Below, piece after piece: positions 27,586-40,880 of a stretch of 64,000 nt of DNA (the first letter of the stretch is position 1; every line of letters starts with the position of its first letter). The stretch is taken from assembly GCA_023333565.1 (NCBI GenBank), contig JAJKFH010000611.1, positions 186,001 to 250,000 of the forward strand, in the 5' to 3' direction. The notes beneath the pieces were generated by a model, which saw nothing but the letters and a program-made list of their open reading frames with translations, made no database searches and was not told where the DNA came from. This DNA is from Puffinus mauretanicus (taxonomy: Eukaryota > Chordata > Aves > Procellariiformes > Procellariidae). Position numbers and translations under genes: made by a program.

Positions 27586-30500
27586 TAAAAACACATAAAC
27601 TCCTAATTCCATCTTTATACAGCATCTAACACCCTGCCTAATGATGCTTGGGACTAGCATAGAACTAAAATACTAATGAAATATAATAAAATAATCTAAA
27701 TGCTCTGCTAGATTTTGGGAAGAGAGAAACAGGTTTTACTTCACTTTTCTAAATATTAGAATTGTATGCACTACTTCACATTGTCCAGCTAAAAGCGATT
27801 GGTTGAGTTTGTACCTATTTTTTACTCCTTACTTTTACCATAGATCACTGATTCCTCACACATTTCAAAGCATCACTCAGTATTGTAGCAAACTTTCAGA
27901 GAAATCAAGGAACTGATCAATACCAATTAGATAGTGTTGTTTAAAATTGCTCTACTTTTTAAATTAAGCAACAGCTATGCTGTAGTTTTTAAAGATGGCT
28001 AAAATCCATGAAAAGAAATCTAACAGGACACAATCACCCTCATTTAATACCTCTTATTTCAGAAAATAATTTTCTAGGCACGTTTCCCCCCCCCGCCAAA
28101 TAATTAACCCACATTCTTTTGTTGGAGCTGTCATTAAAAAATGGTTTAAAAAAGCTATTAGAACAGTTTTAGTGCAGCCAGAAGAGCTCGTGCCCAACCT
28201 GTACAGAAAGCCACCTATCGTTAACCAGTCTTATCAAAATTAGTGGGTCATAGTGCTGACCACTTCATCCTGGCAGGCTGGCCTCCTACGGCTGTGAGCC
28301 ACATTGCCAAACGGGCTTCACTCTGGGCTTGGTTTTTGCCGATGCTTTTTTTGCTCTTGTTAAGATACTGAATCATGGCCAAGATTATAAACAGCATACA
28401 TTTAGAGTGATATGATCTCAGGTTCTAACAGGTATTTAATAGTGCCCCGGTCCCTGGATAGAAAAGAAATGCAACAGTTTACACAGTTTGTTTCTTTATG
28501 GCAATTACCACTTCAGCACAGCTATGCCAAAGTGTACTAGAAGCGGCTTGACTACTTTACGGGATAAGTAAAATTGAACTCATGAAGGGAAAACCTAATA
28601 TAAGAACAAAACTCTTCAGCAAGAAAAACTGTGGTGTTTATGACTGCTGAAATTTTGACTTCATTCTACAATCACTTAAGAACACAGATAATTGAAATAA
28701 ATGCATAAACCAGCTTTCAGTGGACTACTCGTAAGTAAAATTACTTACAATTGTAGGACTGAAACCTAAATTATAGTATGATTTTAAACTGATTCGTTTT
28801 TCATTTACATGTCTGCTATGTGGAGATTTTTTATTGTGTCTTAATACAGTACTGACTATGCAGGCTTTTTTTTTTTTTTAATATTTGTATATTTATATGG
28901 GGGGGGTGTATAAAATCTTCACATTCTTCATAAATATATTTTTACACATCCATCCTCTTCCTGAGCAGTTTTACAATAAAGACAAGTTTTGTATCAGTAT
29001 GGGTTAGTTTTCTTACCTATATTTGTTCTGGTCATGCCTTTTATACCGCAGAGATATGATTTTGTAATCCTGAATAATTGGCTCTTCTGCTTGTTTGTTT
29101 AACCCAATTTTTGATCTAGCCAGAATCAAGCAAAGGGGAAAACAAAAATTTGTGGCTGTAGCAGGCTAAAAATCTCTGCTTGGCATCCAGAATGCTGCTG
29201 TGCTTTAAAAGAGATGACACTGAACTCCTTAGCCACAGCTACAGTCTTGAACAGCACCAAGAACTTCACACAACAAATCCAAAGCTGATCAAGCCATGAC
29301 TTAACAGTAAGCTAATTGGGTCACTATTCTGTTCCGAGTGTGTATGGTGCATCCCATATAACCACCAAAGGGGTGGTTCTTCTCAGCCTGGTGAAACACT
29401 TCTTGAGACCTGCAGAAGTCAGCAGCTACAAGGAAAGTCATCTTTCTCAAGGTTATTCATTGCAGGATATTGTGTAGCACAGTGGACAGAATATACTTCT
29501 TTCTTCTAAGAGTTCAATATTTCTCTCATCAAGAACAGCAGAGACATAAGCCCAAGTCTTGCACATCCTTACTTTGCAATACAGCAAAGGAAAGGGAGTT
29601 ACCATTCACACCTCTCCATCTTTAAAATTATAGCTGAAATTGCTCATTTAGGTTTACCCAGATCTACTAATATTTTCTGTTAACCAAAACTGCACTTGAG
29701 CAAGTTAAAAATTCAGGAAAAATAAAAACCACTCAAGTCAAATGTTAATAAATGGTCACAACCTCACAGATTTGTCATATTTACAAGAGAGTCTAGATGG
29801 ATCTGAAAAAACACACCAATGCCTGTTATCCTCTTTCAGACTTTTTACTTGCTGGTTCAACACTGCGAACTTCATATTCCCATGTAGTTCCCATTTTCCT
29901 TATGGGGAAAATTTTGAAGAAGCAGTATCACCAGCAAAGCTGTAGGTCAAAGAGATGAAACAAATGCCCTCTTGTGGTATTTTACAGAGATCCTCTAGCC
30001 CATGCCCCTAGATTATTTTAAAGTGACATATTTCTACTATAAGCAGTTGATGCAATGCCCACTGAGAATGAAAACACTGAAATTATTATTTCAGGTTCTG
30101 CTGTGATTCTCAAAACTCAGGCTAAGCCACAGTTGGTCTCCTAAGGAACAGTTTATTTCCATATGTGTTTATTGAGATGCTCTTTCCCTGAGATATAGAA
30201 AAGAAGTTAATTAATTTTCCCGTCTGTACCTGAGAGTCAAACTGTAGCTGGTGGAACAGAACAAGCACACATCTTTGATTCCATGCAACTCAATCTACTT
30301 GTAAACACAATATCAGGAAAAGAAATGAAAAAACTTTATAAGAAAAACACCCGTGCAATCTCCAGAATAAGCACCAAAGAAACAATAAACTGGGCTATGA
30401 CTCAGAAAACAATTGGATTTCTAAACAATAGGGGTTTAATTGGAGGAAACATTTCATTTCCAAAACAAAGGAAGGAATTCATGGTAGATGTCTAAGCAAG

Positions 30501-32289
30501 ACCTCCGCAGCTGAGTCAGAAAGGGCTTCATTATCTGCATTTTTCATCTTGTTAGAGTAGTATTTTATGTAATTAAGCTCTGCACCTGCAACAATCTTAC
30601 AATCACTGCAGTGATTAGTCCAGCTGTATTTATATTTTGTGTAAAGTTGATTTTACTTCAGATTTCTTCTTTACATTCCAGCCCTGACAGTAAATTTACT
30701 TTGCAGAATATGACTGGGATTGGATTAGAGGTCTTCTGTTAAAATTAAACTACTAACAAACCATATTCAGAGAACACTGAATTAGGAAAAGAGACATGTT
30801 AAGAACTGGCCCTGGAAATCCTCATCTTGCAAGGATGACTATGAAGAAACTGGCAAATCTATGAAGAAAGATAGGATGCAGGAGAAAGAAGAAAGCACAG
30901 TCTGGGAAATCATTTAGCCATAATTACAAAAAGGCCTTTGAAAAACATTACCTTTAACATTTCCTTATATGAAACCAATAAAATAAATTATAAAGTCTAC
31001 ATCAGGAACAATTTCCATGTGTTTATAAAATGCCCAGCAGAAAGAAACCCAGGTTGGAACTCTTCGCCACTATACTAATATATGGGAATAATAATTTTAA
31101 ACTATGCAGATCTGGTCTTCTCTAAGGTATCCAACTGTTACAAAGAAAAATATTTTTCTAATAGCAACCACTTGCTACCTCCTCCAAGACAGACAGAAAT
31201 CTCTCAATGGACTGTAATTACCTGCAGGTTCACTTGTGTCTCCTGATCATCTCCTCATTTTCTCTGGTAATTCTCCTATTTTTCTCCTTGATGAAAAGAG
31301 CAAGTCTTTGGCCTAGCAACTGCACAATATTTTTGTATATTTGAACTGAAAACATGTATGATTAAATCTTTCAGTACATAATCCTTCATCCTCATAAGTC
31401 AATAGGATCAGCAGCAAGGATATGGAGCAGGCTTTTGCCTTCAGCTCTATACTTTAATTTGTCATCCCTGGTAATTTTTATAAGCAAATTAACATCACAA
31501 TCATTTTTAACTGGCTAGCATTGTTCATGAATAAAGAGTAAATGTCAGGAACTGGAAGGGCTAATTGATCTCTTCAAATGCCCCTAAAAGCAAATACCAA
31601 GGCCAATATTTAAGAAAATAAAGAGGAAAAGAGAACAGAAGCTTTTTTCAGTGTCAGAGGTGTACTCAACCTATTTTTCAACTTTATTTCCTGTTCCTTT
31701 TTTGCCTTCCCAACACATTTGTCCTGTAATTTTTCTCAGAATTACTTGCTACAATTGTTGGTGATATTACAAAATGAAAAATAGCACAATAATTATATTT
31801 TGGCACATCACACTTTTCCTTCTCCCCTGCTGAGGAGAACACAAACACACTTAATATCAATATAAGCTGATTTCAGACTAAATAAAAAGCAGCATAATAT
31901 CCAATTCTTTATCCACCTAAAGAGTCTGTCACGACATTAAAGTGATAAACCTGGGAATCAAATTTGTCACGATACAACTTTAATTCTAGTGCTGACCATA
32001 GAAGACATAGATTAAAAACTTGGAAAAACTTCTATTTAAAGAAAACTGAGTGAGCCACCCCCAACCCCTGAAGATGGAAGAAATAAACCTGTTCAGCTAT
32101 TAGTGTATTGGCAATTCAAGTGAATGCTTTACTTTATCATTATTATAAAAAAAATTCATATATTCAAGATTGAAATTTTAACATCATTTTGAGAACTCAC
32201 CCGTAGCACAAGAGTTTGTGCTAAGCATAGCAACATTGTATTTTGTCTTCAGAGTTTACAGGTCTCCCTAAGCAATAGAAGGCTATCCA

Positions 32290-32430
32290 GATCTGGGGTT
32301 AGAGCTCTCCTCTGCTACAGATTTCCTGTGTAACTGCCTCACCAAGAAATAGGCTAAAGCACTTGGGCAATTTTCTTAAGTATCTTTGGGGATCCACAAA
32401 ATCCTTATCTAACTGCTTAAATGGCTCCAG
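32290..32430 (+). mobile_element. Possible ancient MIR-like SINE relic
   Basis: Motif order again resembles the MIR core and 3' half. A GCTCTCCTCTGCTACAGATT stretch is followed by TCCTGTGTAACTG, then CTTGGGCAATTTTCTTAAGT, and then a degraded CCTTATCTAACTGC-TAAATGG segment like the family's CTCATCTGTAAAATGG. An insertion of roughly 25 bases interrupts the core. Divergence is high and the assignment is by eye. Confidence 0.42.
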
Positions 32431-33837
32431 TTCCTAAGCTTTATCTAGAGGCATTTACATGCAAGAGGGTTGCTCCCAAATACAGCTGTGACACGGCCAT
32501 CTGGACCTGTGCAGACCCTTCTGCATTGGGCAAGACATCAACTACTGCACATTTCTCTGCTGGCAAAACCCTTCCATCTTCTCTCAGTCTCTTCATTTCT
32601 TAGAGCTTTACAAAACGGAGCTAATAGTCTTTATCGTATAGCGCAGTTGTAAGGACAGACAGGCTGTGGGGGAGGGTATGCCTTTACTGTAACAGAACAA
32701 TACAAGTAGCAAGAAAGAAGGAAGACAAATATTTGCAAGTCAAGCCTAAACCACATTCTACTCAAACACACTGATCTGTCACAGTCACTTTTCCCATTCA
32801 TGGTCATGGGAAACACTATTGGTGAGGACAGATTTTCCTGGAAATCCGAGTTAACAGAGCTTTTGGAGTCAAGCCAGTTATGCAGCATATACATCAACTG
32901 CCCCCCTCTCTCTGGCAGATCTTCAAACACAAAACTGGGCTTTTAAAGTCCTACTCGGACAGCTTGATCCTCCAACAATTTCAATTTAATTATTTCAGAA
33001 AAAGGGCAAAATGTGCCCTCCAGTGTCCCTATTAACTACATTCATGGGGCATGACACAGCATTTAAACAGCTTGAAAATGTATTATACATGGGAGATTTC
33101 ATACAAAATATACACCTTAATGCAAACAGATGCATTTCCAAAGTTGCAGCTTTTGATGCAGTTATGTGCATACAGTGAAGTTTATACCTACTACTTATTT
33201 TCTCCCCTGTAATTAAGTGGTAAATAATATACAAAATTGTTCAGGAATATCTACTTCAGGCAAAGTCACTATATAAAAACAAAGATCCATGAAGACTAAG
33301 TATTTTTTACAAAATTATTCTAAATGCAAAATTAAACATTAATCAAGAACAGATCAAGCAAGATACTTTGGTATTACCTCTTCTCAAACAACGCCTCTGG
33401 ATCTCAGACTTGTAGCGTTAGCTGAGTGCTCTTCAGAGACATGCACTTCCTACTTTACTCTAAATAACTCATTGTCTTGTTCAAAGCTGCTAAATCAAGG
33501 GACGAACCTTCAGGTTCCTGCTCAGGGAGGTTTTCAATCAAGATCTACTTGAGGAAATTCACCCTGTTCTGCTCATTTCACATGCAATGCAATGCCTATC
33601 TGCTGCTCTCTGAGGGATCTCAATAACAACAAAATCCCCATTAAATGCATATGACAATGCTAGCAGGTACTAAAATTCACTTAGTAGTTCACTGCTGTTA
33701 GTAGCTACAGTCTGCTTAAGCCGATCTGTAATTTTAAATGGTATTTCGGTAAGTGCACAGTTCTCACCATTTATGCATTTTGGTCCCTCATGTTCCTTAT
33801 GATCGCTAGCCTCTGCACACACTTTTGTGAGTTAAGT

Positions 33838-33892
33838 TTCCCATCTTTTAGAGGGCAAGAGAGACTAAATGCTTTCCTAGATTCATACAAAA
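33838..33892 (-). mobile_element. Possible MIR-like fragment
   Basis: On the plus strand CCCATCTTTTAGAGGGCAAG, GAGACTAAATG and CTTTCCTAGATTCATACAA follow the reverse complement of the MIR ACAGATGAGGAAACTGAGGC / AGAGAGGTTAAATGACTTG / CCAAGGTCACACA order, with many mismatches. This is short and weak evidence. Confidence 0.25.
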
Positions 33893-34850
33893 AACTTCCT
33901 AGCACAAATCTTGCATGACAGCTGATCTAACCTGCATTGTGGTCTGTCTGTCGGCCACAGCAGGGGAAGAGCCCTGGCCTGCCAACAATGGTGGCATTGT
34001 CCTGGGTTGACATCCTCCCCGTGAGCACTGTGGCCACGTGCATTTCGCACACCACTTCTTCCTGATTTCATTCAGGCTCCACATGAGACATATAGCCCAG
34101 GGACATTTGCCTGTATATTTTTTTCAGGTCAACAGATCTAAAATAATGAAATGGCTGTTTGGTCAAGCTTGCCAGAAAGGTGCGTTCATGGTGTGACAGC
34201 AAAGGGCATGCTGTGTGCCCAGCACAGCACAGCATAAGGTGTTCGGAGTGTGAAGACTTCAGCTGGAATAAAATACTATTCTGTGCAGAGGAAGCCAAAC
34301 TTTCTAAGTCAATGTTTTTGCTACCTGGCTGGAGCAGACTGTCCTGTCAGCTGTGTTGGGCTTGCCTCAGGGGCAACCCAGGAGTGAAGTACCATTCCTG
34401 GGGTGGGGAGAAACATTTAAGAAGGAAAAGCAAGTGAGTCAGACCAATGGCAGAGATTCCCAGGCAGGCCTATACACTATATGCTTCTGGTTTAGGTGAC
34501 CAAAATTCTGCATGAGAAGACAGTCTATAGCTTTGCTCTTTCTACATGCTTTGAGCACTAAGAGTCTGCAGACATGTATTTTACACCACAGGTACTCTTG
34601 GCCCAACTGGTAGAAGACCAGTTAACACAGCAAGAAAAGAGATGTCAGGCTCTGCAGCTGCTTGAAGTCATGTCAGAATAAAACATTTCCCAGCTGCTAA
34701 ACATCTACACATCTACAGCAGTTCCAAAGGCTTACATTTGGGTGAGGGAAGACACTTGTTTGGGTGGACCATCAAAACCAAAGAAAATTTTCAAAAATAA
34801 CAATCCAGATGTTTTGGACACAAGTTACTTGCAGAACACAAAAAAGGTTT

Positions 34851-34947
34851 GGGGGGTTTAGGGTGGGGGGGTTGGTTGGGGGGGGGGTGTCAGGGTTTTT
34901 TTGTTTGTTTGTTTGTTTTTTGTTGTTGTTGTTGTTTGGGGTTTTTT
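34851..34947 (+). repeat. G-rich tract then T/G tract, G4-capable
   Basis: Five G-runs of 6, 3, 7, 10 and 3 bases (34851-34895) are separated by loops of 4, 1, 6 and 5 bases, which fits the canonical four-run quadruplex pattern on the plus strand. It is followed by TTTG and TTG repeats and a GGGG plus T7 run to about 34947. No gene end or promoter is recognisable nearby. Long G-runs of this kind are often miscounted in assemblies. Confidence 0.85.
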
Positions 34948-37899
34948 TAACAACACAGTCCTACAAGGCTTTCTGGAATAATATTTATGTCTTGTGTCCA
35001 CACACACACAAAAAAAGATAATCTAAAACCTACCTAACACTGATAATTTTTTATAAATGTTATCAATAATTGGAATACCTTGTTTTCTGAATTAAAAGTT
35101 AAATGATTACACTAGTACTCCTTGTGAGGTATTTCCAACATTTAAATTTAAATAAATTTAAGTTTTTAAAAAATTTAAAGCAATATTAAATTTGTTCTTG
35201 GCTTCCCAGTGTTTACATTTAGCTACTACAAGTGGACAAAATAACTGAGCAGTCAGAGAAACCTACATTATCTTCATACCTTAACTGTGGATTTTCCCCT
35301 TCTGCATTTAACTGACACCTCATCAGTCAGCAGCACGTTTGTGTGTGATGTACAAGCACAGAGCACTGTGACACACAGTGGTCTTTTTGTGACCAGACCA
35401 AGGAGATCAGATCTGGAAGCATGCAGGCTGGGTTTGTCCTACAAAACACTTCTATGTGTCCTTCTGTTTCCCATTGACAAGAAACAAGTAGCAGCTGCCG
35501 AAGCAGCCAACTCCAGCAGAAGGCTTTTGCCTGCTCTGGCATGACCCAGCAGACACTCCTGCTGAGGGAGCCAGCAAGACTGACTGTGCAGAGGAGTTAT
35601 TTTTACAGCACAGCCCCAGGATAGTTGTATTGGCACAACTAACAGTCAGGAGACTGCAGCATGTGAATGAGGACAAGTGGTCTAGACAAGGAAACAATGT
35701 CTTCAGTGAGTGTTCTACCCAAGCTAAATTTCCTCAAATGGCACCCACAAGCTGCAATAATATTGTCAGTTTAAGGTCTGTGCTGAATTGAAAGGGACAG
35801 TCCTGTCATCTCCCAGTCCTCAGCCAATCTGTCTCCCCCGCCTTGTGCCAGCCCTCATATTCATGAGGCCAGGGAGCTTAAGCAGCCAAAACAAGCCAAG
35901 CCAAAATACAGAAGAAAAAACCTACTCCTTTTCAAAATATCACTGTATATCCCACAAGCTCTTGTTTCAACACAATAGGAGGGACGGGAACAAACATCCA
36001 AGGCTACATATGGTAGAGTTACCTTCTTCAACAATCTACAGACTTATCAGCACTGCTTCCATCCTCACAGTCTGCATTCATTTTCATGCTTTCACCGCAG
36101 ATGTAGCTGAGAAGACAAGGTGCGTCTTTTTGCTCCCCTCCATGACAGAATAGCTGGTGAGACAAATCTTCCCCTTTAAACTTTGAATACTCAACACAAA
36201 ACACCAGATCAGTCAGATGGCATTTTCTCACAACTCTGTTCAATAGGCATCCCTGCCCAGCTCTGTCCACGGTGTACTCACATAATGGAAGTACTAACAG
36301 CTAAAAAACATAGGGCCCCAATTTATCTGGGCACTTAAGCATAGGGTTAAGCTTACATTCATTTCTCTGTCACAGAAGATAACATACAGCTAAAAGGAAA
36401 GGCTTCGAGTTTTTTTATACAGACCACAAATCCCAAGTAAGGTATACTCATTCTCAGCTGCATGACTATGGACTTGCATTCATATGGTGGGCATCTTTAA
36501 ATACTGGTTTTACAGGTCACTTTGCTCTTTTAAGGTTCACGGTTACCCTAAATCTTTTGCAAATTGTTCAGTCTTTGAACTGGCCTTTAACCATAGCATA
36601 TGGAAACCAGTCTATTTCCATAACTTCAATCCCTGATAGCTGAGTCGTAGCCATCTCACTATCACAGACGCTACCAATATTTCGTATTTTCCCATAATTT
36701 AGTTGTTATACTCCTAACAAAAAACCAAAAAAACCCTCTTTGCTATTAGAAACACTGTCTCGTAACATGACTTCCTCCTTGATGACTATCTGCAATTCCT
36801 GTTGGTCTGGTGATAAAATGGATAATTTTCAGTTTAGCCCAATTCTGCCATGCCCCAGGTCTCCCTCCCACTCACACCTGGAGTGAAGCCTGCAATTCAC
36901 CTGACAGCAGCCATTCCCCCTCTGGGACACTTATCCAGCTATCATCAGCATGTGATATTATTTGAGATTCTTCTTGTATTCACATACTATCACTGATTTC
37001 TTCAGAATTATTTATATGCTTCATGATAAGCACATGCTTGATCAGTACTTAAAAAAAGAGGCTTAAGTACGTAAAAATATACAGTGCTGTGGCTGACCTC
37101 AAACCAAAGAAAGTTTCCTAGTGTAAGCTGAACAAAGTTAAACCTTGGACACTCTTTTCTTCCCTTATAAATGTTAGTTACAGGAATTTAGATCTACTAA
37201 AAACAGAATACTACCTAATTCTCTTAATCCTGAAGTATTCTTAAAATATCTTACTGTACTATCAGAGCAAGTGCAGGCACACAGTGGGCATCAGATGTTT
37301 TTCTTGTGAAAAAAACAAGGAATGAAAAAATATTCTTCTTTTATTATAAATTCAAATGTTTTACAACACCTCTTCTCTTGCAACAAGCTGTTCTTTTTCT
37401 TTGCACTGGAGAAAAATAAATGGATTTGTGATTCATTTGAATTTTCTTCTTGTTTTTAAAGATGACAAACTAGAAAAATAATGTTTTTCCAATATATCCT
37501 ATACTTACACGAGATACATATACACATGTATGCATGAGTATAAAGCTCAGGTGAGGACCACCAGAAGAAAGGTTTGGTCACCTTCTATTTAATCACTGCG
37601 GGCTTTCCTGCGGCTTCAAAGGCTTGTACATTTAATAAAAAGAACATTCATGATCTTTATCAAATATAACCATATGGGAAGGCTGTTCTCAAACAATAAT
37701 TTCTTCAAAGAAGCAAGTAAGCTTTGTTGAGCTTATTTCAATATGCATCCCATCACAATTCCTTGCATTGCTCCAATACCACATTAAGATTACCTTGCAC
37801 CTCTTCTTAAGAATTGTTATCTAGATCACAAATACATAACACGCATATAGAAGATTACTTCCAATAACAAAAGCTACTTTATGCATAGAGTAACTACAG

Positions 37900-38110
37900 G
37901 TTTAAATTGGACATTAGGAAAAATTTCTTTACTGAAAGAGTGGTCAAGCCTTGGAACAGGCTGCGCAGGGAAGTGGTGGAGTCACCATCCCTGGACGTAT
38001 TTAAAAGACGTGTAGATGAGGCGCTTAGGGACATGGTGTAGTGGGCATGGTGGTGTTGGGTTGACAATGATCTTAGAGGTCTTTTCCAACCTTAACGATT
38101 CTATGATTCT
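37900..38110 (+). mobile_element. CR1 LINE 3'-end fragment
   Basis: The element keeps the end of the CR1 reverse transcriptase reading frame (segments matching the FFTERV-like, [16 protein letters not shown] C-terminus), followed by the short 3' untranslated region. That region contains the GGTGTTGGGTTGACAATGAT variant, TTAGAGGTCTTTTCCAACCTT and the terminal direct repeat ATTCTATGATTCT. The 5' end is truncated at about 37900 directly into AT-rich DNA. The tail differs from the copy at 52650-54282, so the two belong to different CR1 subfamilies. No intact protein can be made. A 76-codon open frame that begins inside it is incidental. Confidence 0.93.
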
Positions 38111-39584
38111 ACAGGGTTTAATTAGGAAGACAAGGGTTTTTTTAGTCAGATTATTTTTTAACGCCATCTCTTATTCTGCAGTTTGTGCTGGTGATTCCTC
38201 CAGCTTCAGAGTGACTTCAGATCAGAGTGATCTTAGCAGTGGCTAAGGAGCTTCTGACTCTAAGTCAGGAACTCATATTATTAATGAATCCTTAACAGAG
38301 CAGAAATTGCAATGCCAGAGGGAGACAGGAGTAGGCTCTGAGAGCAGGGGCACACTCCGAGCATTTTTCAGGCTGCTCATGAGCTAGCACAGATCTACAC
38401 AGACGTGCTGGAGTGTCCATGGTTACATCCTGGCAGGTTACATGTCTGAGCCTCCGTGCTTCACACAGGTTTTACTGGGTTCTGTTATTTAGGAAATTAA
38501 AAAGCTTCTTCATGGGAAAACCTTAGCACAGACTGGAGAGAAGCAGAAATACAATCCCTGCCCCTCCATTAATATCCTATATTAATATGAATAAAGTTTA
38601 GCCTGCTATTACTTTGCACTGCAATTACAGGTCACTCTCTGGGGTGACTCTGAGAAACAGATGTAACCACAGACAAGCCACAGTTTCTTCAAGACCATTC
38701 CAGGGTCTTTATGTTCCACAGACGTTTACTGGGTTGAATCCTACAGCAAAGATTAAAAGATCTGCTTCTACTCATCTAGTTTAGCTTCTGCAAAAGCAAT
38801 CAGAAAATCTGACGAATATTAATTATAATTTTCGGTAATGTATTCTTTGGGTTTCATATCTTGAAGAGATGATGTAACTTGATATATTATAATAGTTACT
38901 CTGCACGCAAGCTCAAAAACAAAACAAAAACAGGTCCTTCAAGGTGAGGACCTTGCATCAGGCAAACCCAAATGTGCTACATAGAAGGCACGGCCATGAG
39001 ATTTTATAACCAGTGAATCATGCAATTCCTTCATTTTAGGTTTTGTGCACATATATTAAGATTTCATCTATTTAGAAGTACATACTTCTAGTATTTTTCA
39101 GATTAATAGAGTTGTTAGGTGTGGATATAGTAGACTATGTCCTAACCGACACGCTGCTCAATTAATTTCTCACTACTCTCAGGATTTGGGCAGAAAAGAA
39201 CTAGAATAAAAGCCTTGAGCAAACTGTCCTGACCCTCTGGGCAGGCTGAAACACCTTTACTACAGACTACCTGCAACAAAATAGCTAGAGAGCTTGCTTA
39301 GGAAACCTGGGTTCAATTCCCCTTCACAAATTAGGCAAGAAGGAAATTTCAACATGAATTTTCTCCATTCTATGTGATGAACTGACTATTAAGAACTAGG
39401 AGAAATCTATGATTTCTAAAAGACTCTTTTGGTAAATTCGTTTTGAGAACAGACTCACTGAACAGGGTTCCATTACCACTTACATAAAATAGCACTGGGT
39501 ATCATTCCAGTCCTGAGTCTTAGTCATCTGATAATTGCCAAATTTACATTTGTACAAAACTGCAGTTGGTACGCTAATTTAAAC
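38111..39584. other. Single-copy DNA between CR1 and ERV
   Basis: No gene was recognised. It includes the possible SINE relic at 39281-39345. The boundary with the retroviral pol remnant lies near 39585, with no LTR and no evident target-site duplication. Confidence 0.5.
39281..39345 (+). mobile_element. Possible tRNA-derived SINE relic
   Basis: The sequence contains a B-box-like GGTTCAATTCC (39310-39320), preceded at a tRNA-like distance by an A-box-like TAGCTAGAGAGCTTG. No cloverleaf, acceptor stem or terminator can be drawn, so it is not a tRNA gene. The most economical reading is the head of an old tRNA-derived SINE such as a MIR relative; chance is also possible. Confidence 0.35.
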
Positions 39585-39589
39585 ACTCG

Positions 39590-40880
39590 TGATCACTTCC
39601 AAGATTCCTGAGCGACTGGGGCTTCCTATTCGAGCCCGTTGTGTGATCACGTAGCATCGGTTGCGTGATGTGTAGAGGGGACCCTCCCTTTGAACATCTG
39701 GCCCAGCACCGGCAGTCGGGGTGCCAGGAGGAGCTGTGCTTCAGTACCAACCACTTCCGAAGCAGCTCGAACCCCTTCATATGCTGCCAATATCTCCTTC
39801 TCAGTTGGAGTGTAGCGAGCCTCGGATCCTCTGTATCCCTGACTCCAAAACCCCAGGGGTCGACCTCGAGTGTCCCCTGGTCTTTCTGCCAGAGGCTCCA
39901 GGTAGGGCCATTCTCCCCAGCTGCGGTGTAGAGCACATTCTTTACATCTTGTCCTGCCCGGGCTGGCCCAAGGGCTACTGCATGAACTATGTCCTGTTTA
40001 ATTTGCTCAAAGGCTTGTCATTGCTCAGGGCCCCATTTAAAACCATTGTTCTTCCAGGTCACCTGATAGAGAGGACTTACAATCTGACTGTAATTTGGAA
40101 TATGCATTCTCCAGAAACCCACCACGCCTAAGAAAGCTTGTGTTTCCTTTTTGCTAGTTGGTGGGGACATGGCTGTTATTTTGTTGATCACATCCATTGG
40201 GATCTGACGACGTCCATCTTGCCATTTTATTCCTAAAAACTGGATCTCCTGTGCAGGTCCCTTGACCTTACTTTGTTTTATGGCAAAACCGGCCTTCAGA
40301 AGGATTTGAATTATTTTCTTCCCTTTCTCAAAAACTTCTTCTGCTGTGTTGCCCCATACGATGATGTCATCAATGTATAGCAGGTGTTCTGGAGCCTCAC
40401 CCTGTTCCAGTGTGGTGTGGATCAGTCCATGGCAAATGGTAGGGCTGTGTTTCCACCCCTGGGGCAGTCGGTTCCAGGTGTACTGGACGCCCCTCCAAGT
40501 GAAAGCAAACTGTGGCCTGCACTCTGCTGCCAAAGGGATTGAGAAGAACGCATTAGCGATGTCAATTGTGGCGTACCACCTGGCTGCCTTTGACTCCAGT
40601 TCATATTGGAGTTCTAGCATGTCCGGCATGGCAGCACTCAGCGGCAGCGTGACTTCGTTCAGGCCACGGTAGTCTATTGCTAATCTCCACTCTCCATTAG
40701 ACTTTCACACTGACCATACGGGACTGTTAAAGGGTGAGTGAGTCTTGCTGCTCCCTCCTTGGCTCTCCAGTCAACGAATCAGCTTATGGATAGGAATCAG
40801 GGAATTTCGGCTGGTCCTCTCCGTGGTCACGCAGGTAAAACCACGGGGTGCCCCATGGTGTGTACTTTCTATATCCTCTC
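39590..40880 (-). pseudogene. pol: ERV pol remnant: reverse transcriptase, partial
   Basis: This is the reverse transcriptase portion of a retroviral Pol, which would copy viral RNA to DNA. The best open segment is 40629-40018. It carries DIANAFF, LPQGW followed by SPTICHGL, the catalytic YIDD (40377-40366), FLGIKWQDG and a connection-domain segment with QAFLGVVGFWRMHIPNYS. Upstream, the same frame encodes the N-terminal fingers (IPIHKLIR ... WRLAIDYRGLNE) but is interrupted by TGA at 40773-40771 and 40707-40705. Downstream another TGA lies at 40020-40018, followed by the same frame with AAGENGPTWSLWQK. A one-base change near 39890 then shifts the frame, and the remnant ends near 39590 before integrase. 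Protease is not visible upstream. The N-terminal limit is uncertain because of the internal gag-pol deletion. Confidence 0.9.

Larger units (their letters stand above)
21301..32289. other. AT-rich single-copy DNA, no gene seen
   Basis: About 11 kb without a recognisable gene. It contains a T/G-rich tract at 21316-21351, a 10-bp hairpin near 25 kb, an AATTTAAA-rich patch at 25790-25830 and the large TA palindrome at 27536-27585. The stretch at about 28100-28380 is less AT-rich and less repetitive than its surroundings. A 63-codon minus-strand open frame at 23068-23259 has a protein-like composition but no family that I recognise. Confidence 0.5.
32431..37899. other. AT-rich single-copy DNA, no gene seen
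   Basis: Mostly unique sequence. It contains a possible MIR relic (33838-33892) and the G-rich then T-rich tract at 34851-34947. Base composition is less AT-biased around 35300-36260, where a 121-codon plus-strand open frame (35788-36153) occurs. That frame has no recognisable domain or homologue. Confidence 0.5.

Noticed and set aside
31550..31600. CTGGAAGGG-like segment suggesting another CR1 tail
   Set aside because: Only about ten bases match and no CR1 terminal repeat is present.
35788..36153. 121-codon plus-strand open frame
   Set aside because: No domain or homologue recognised, and it overlaps an antisense open frame of similar quality; probably chance in a locally GC-richer segment.
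36310..36355. Repeated CTTAAGCAT / TTAAGC motif resembling an ancient amniote repeat
   Set aside because: Too short and too diverged to assign to any family.
39305..39325. Possible tRNA gene (B-box-like sequence)
   Set aside because: No acceptor stem, anticodon arm or RNA polymerase III terminator can be assembled; more consistent with an old SINE or chance.
39665..40672. Plus-strand open frames of 88, 136 and 108 codons
   Set aside because: They are antisense shadows of the retroviral pol reading frame on the minus strand.
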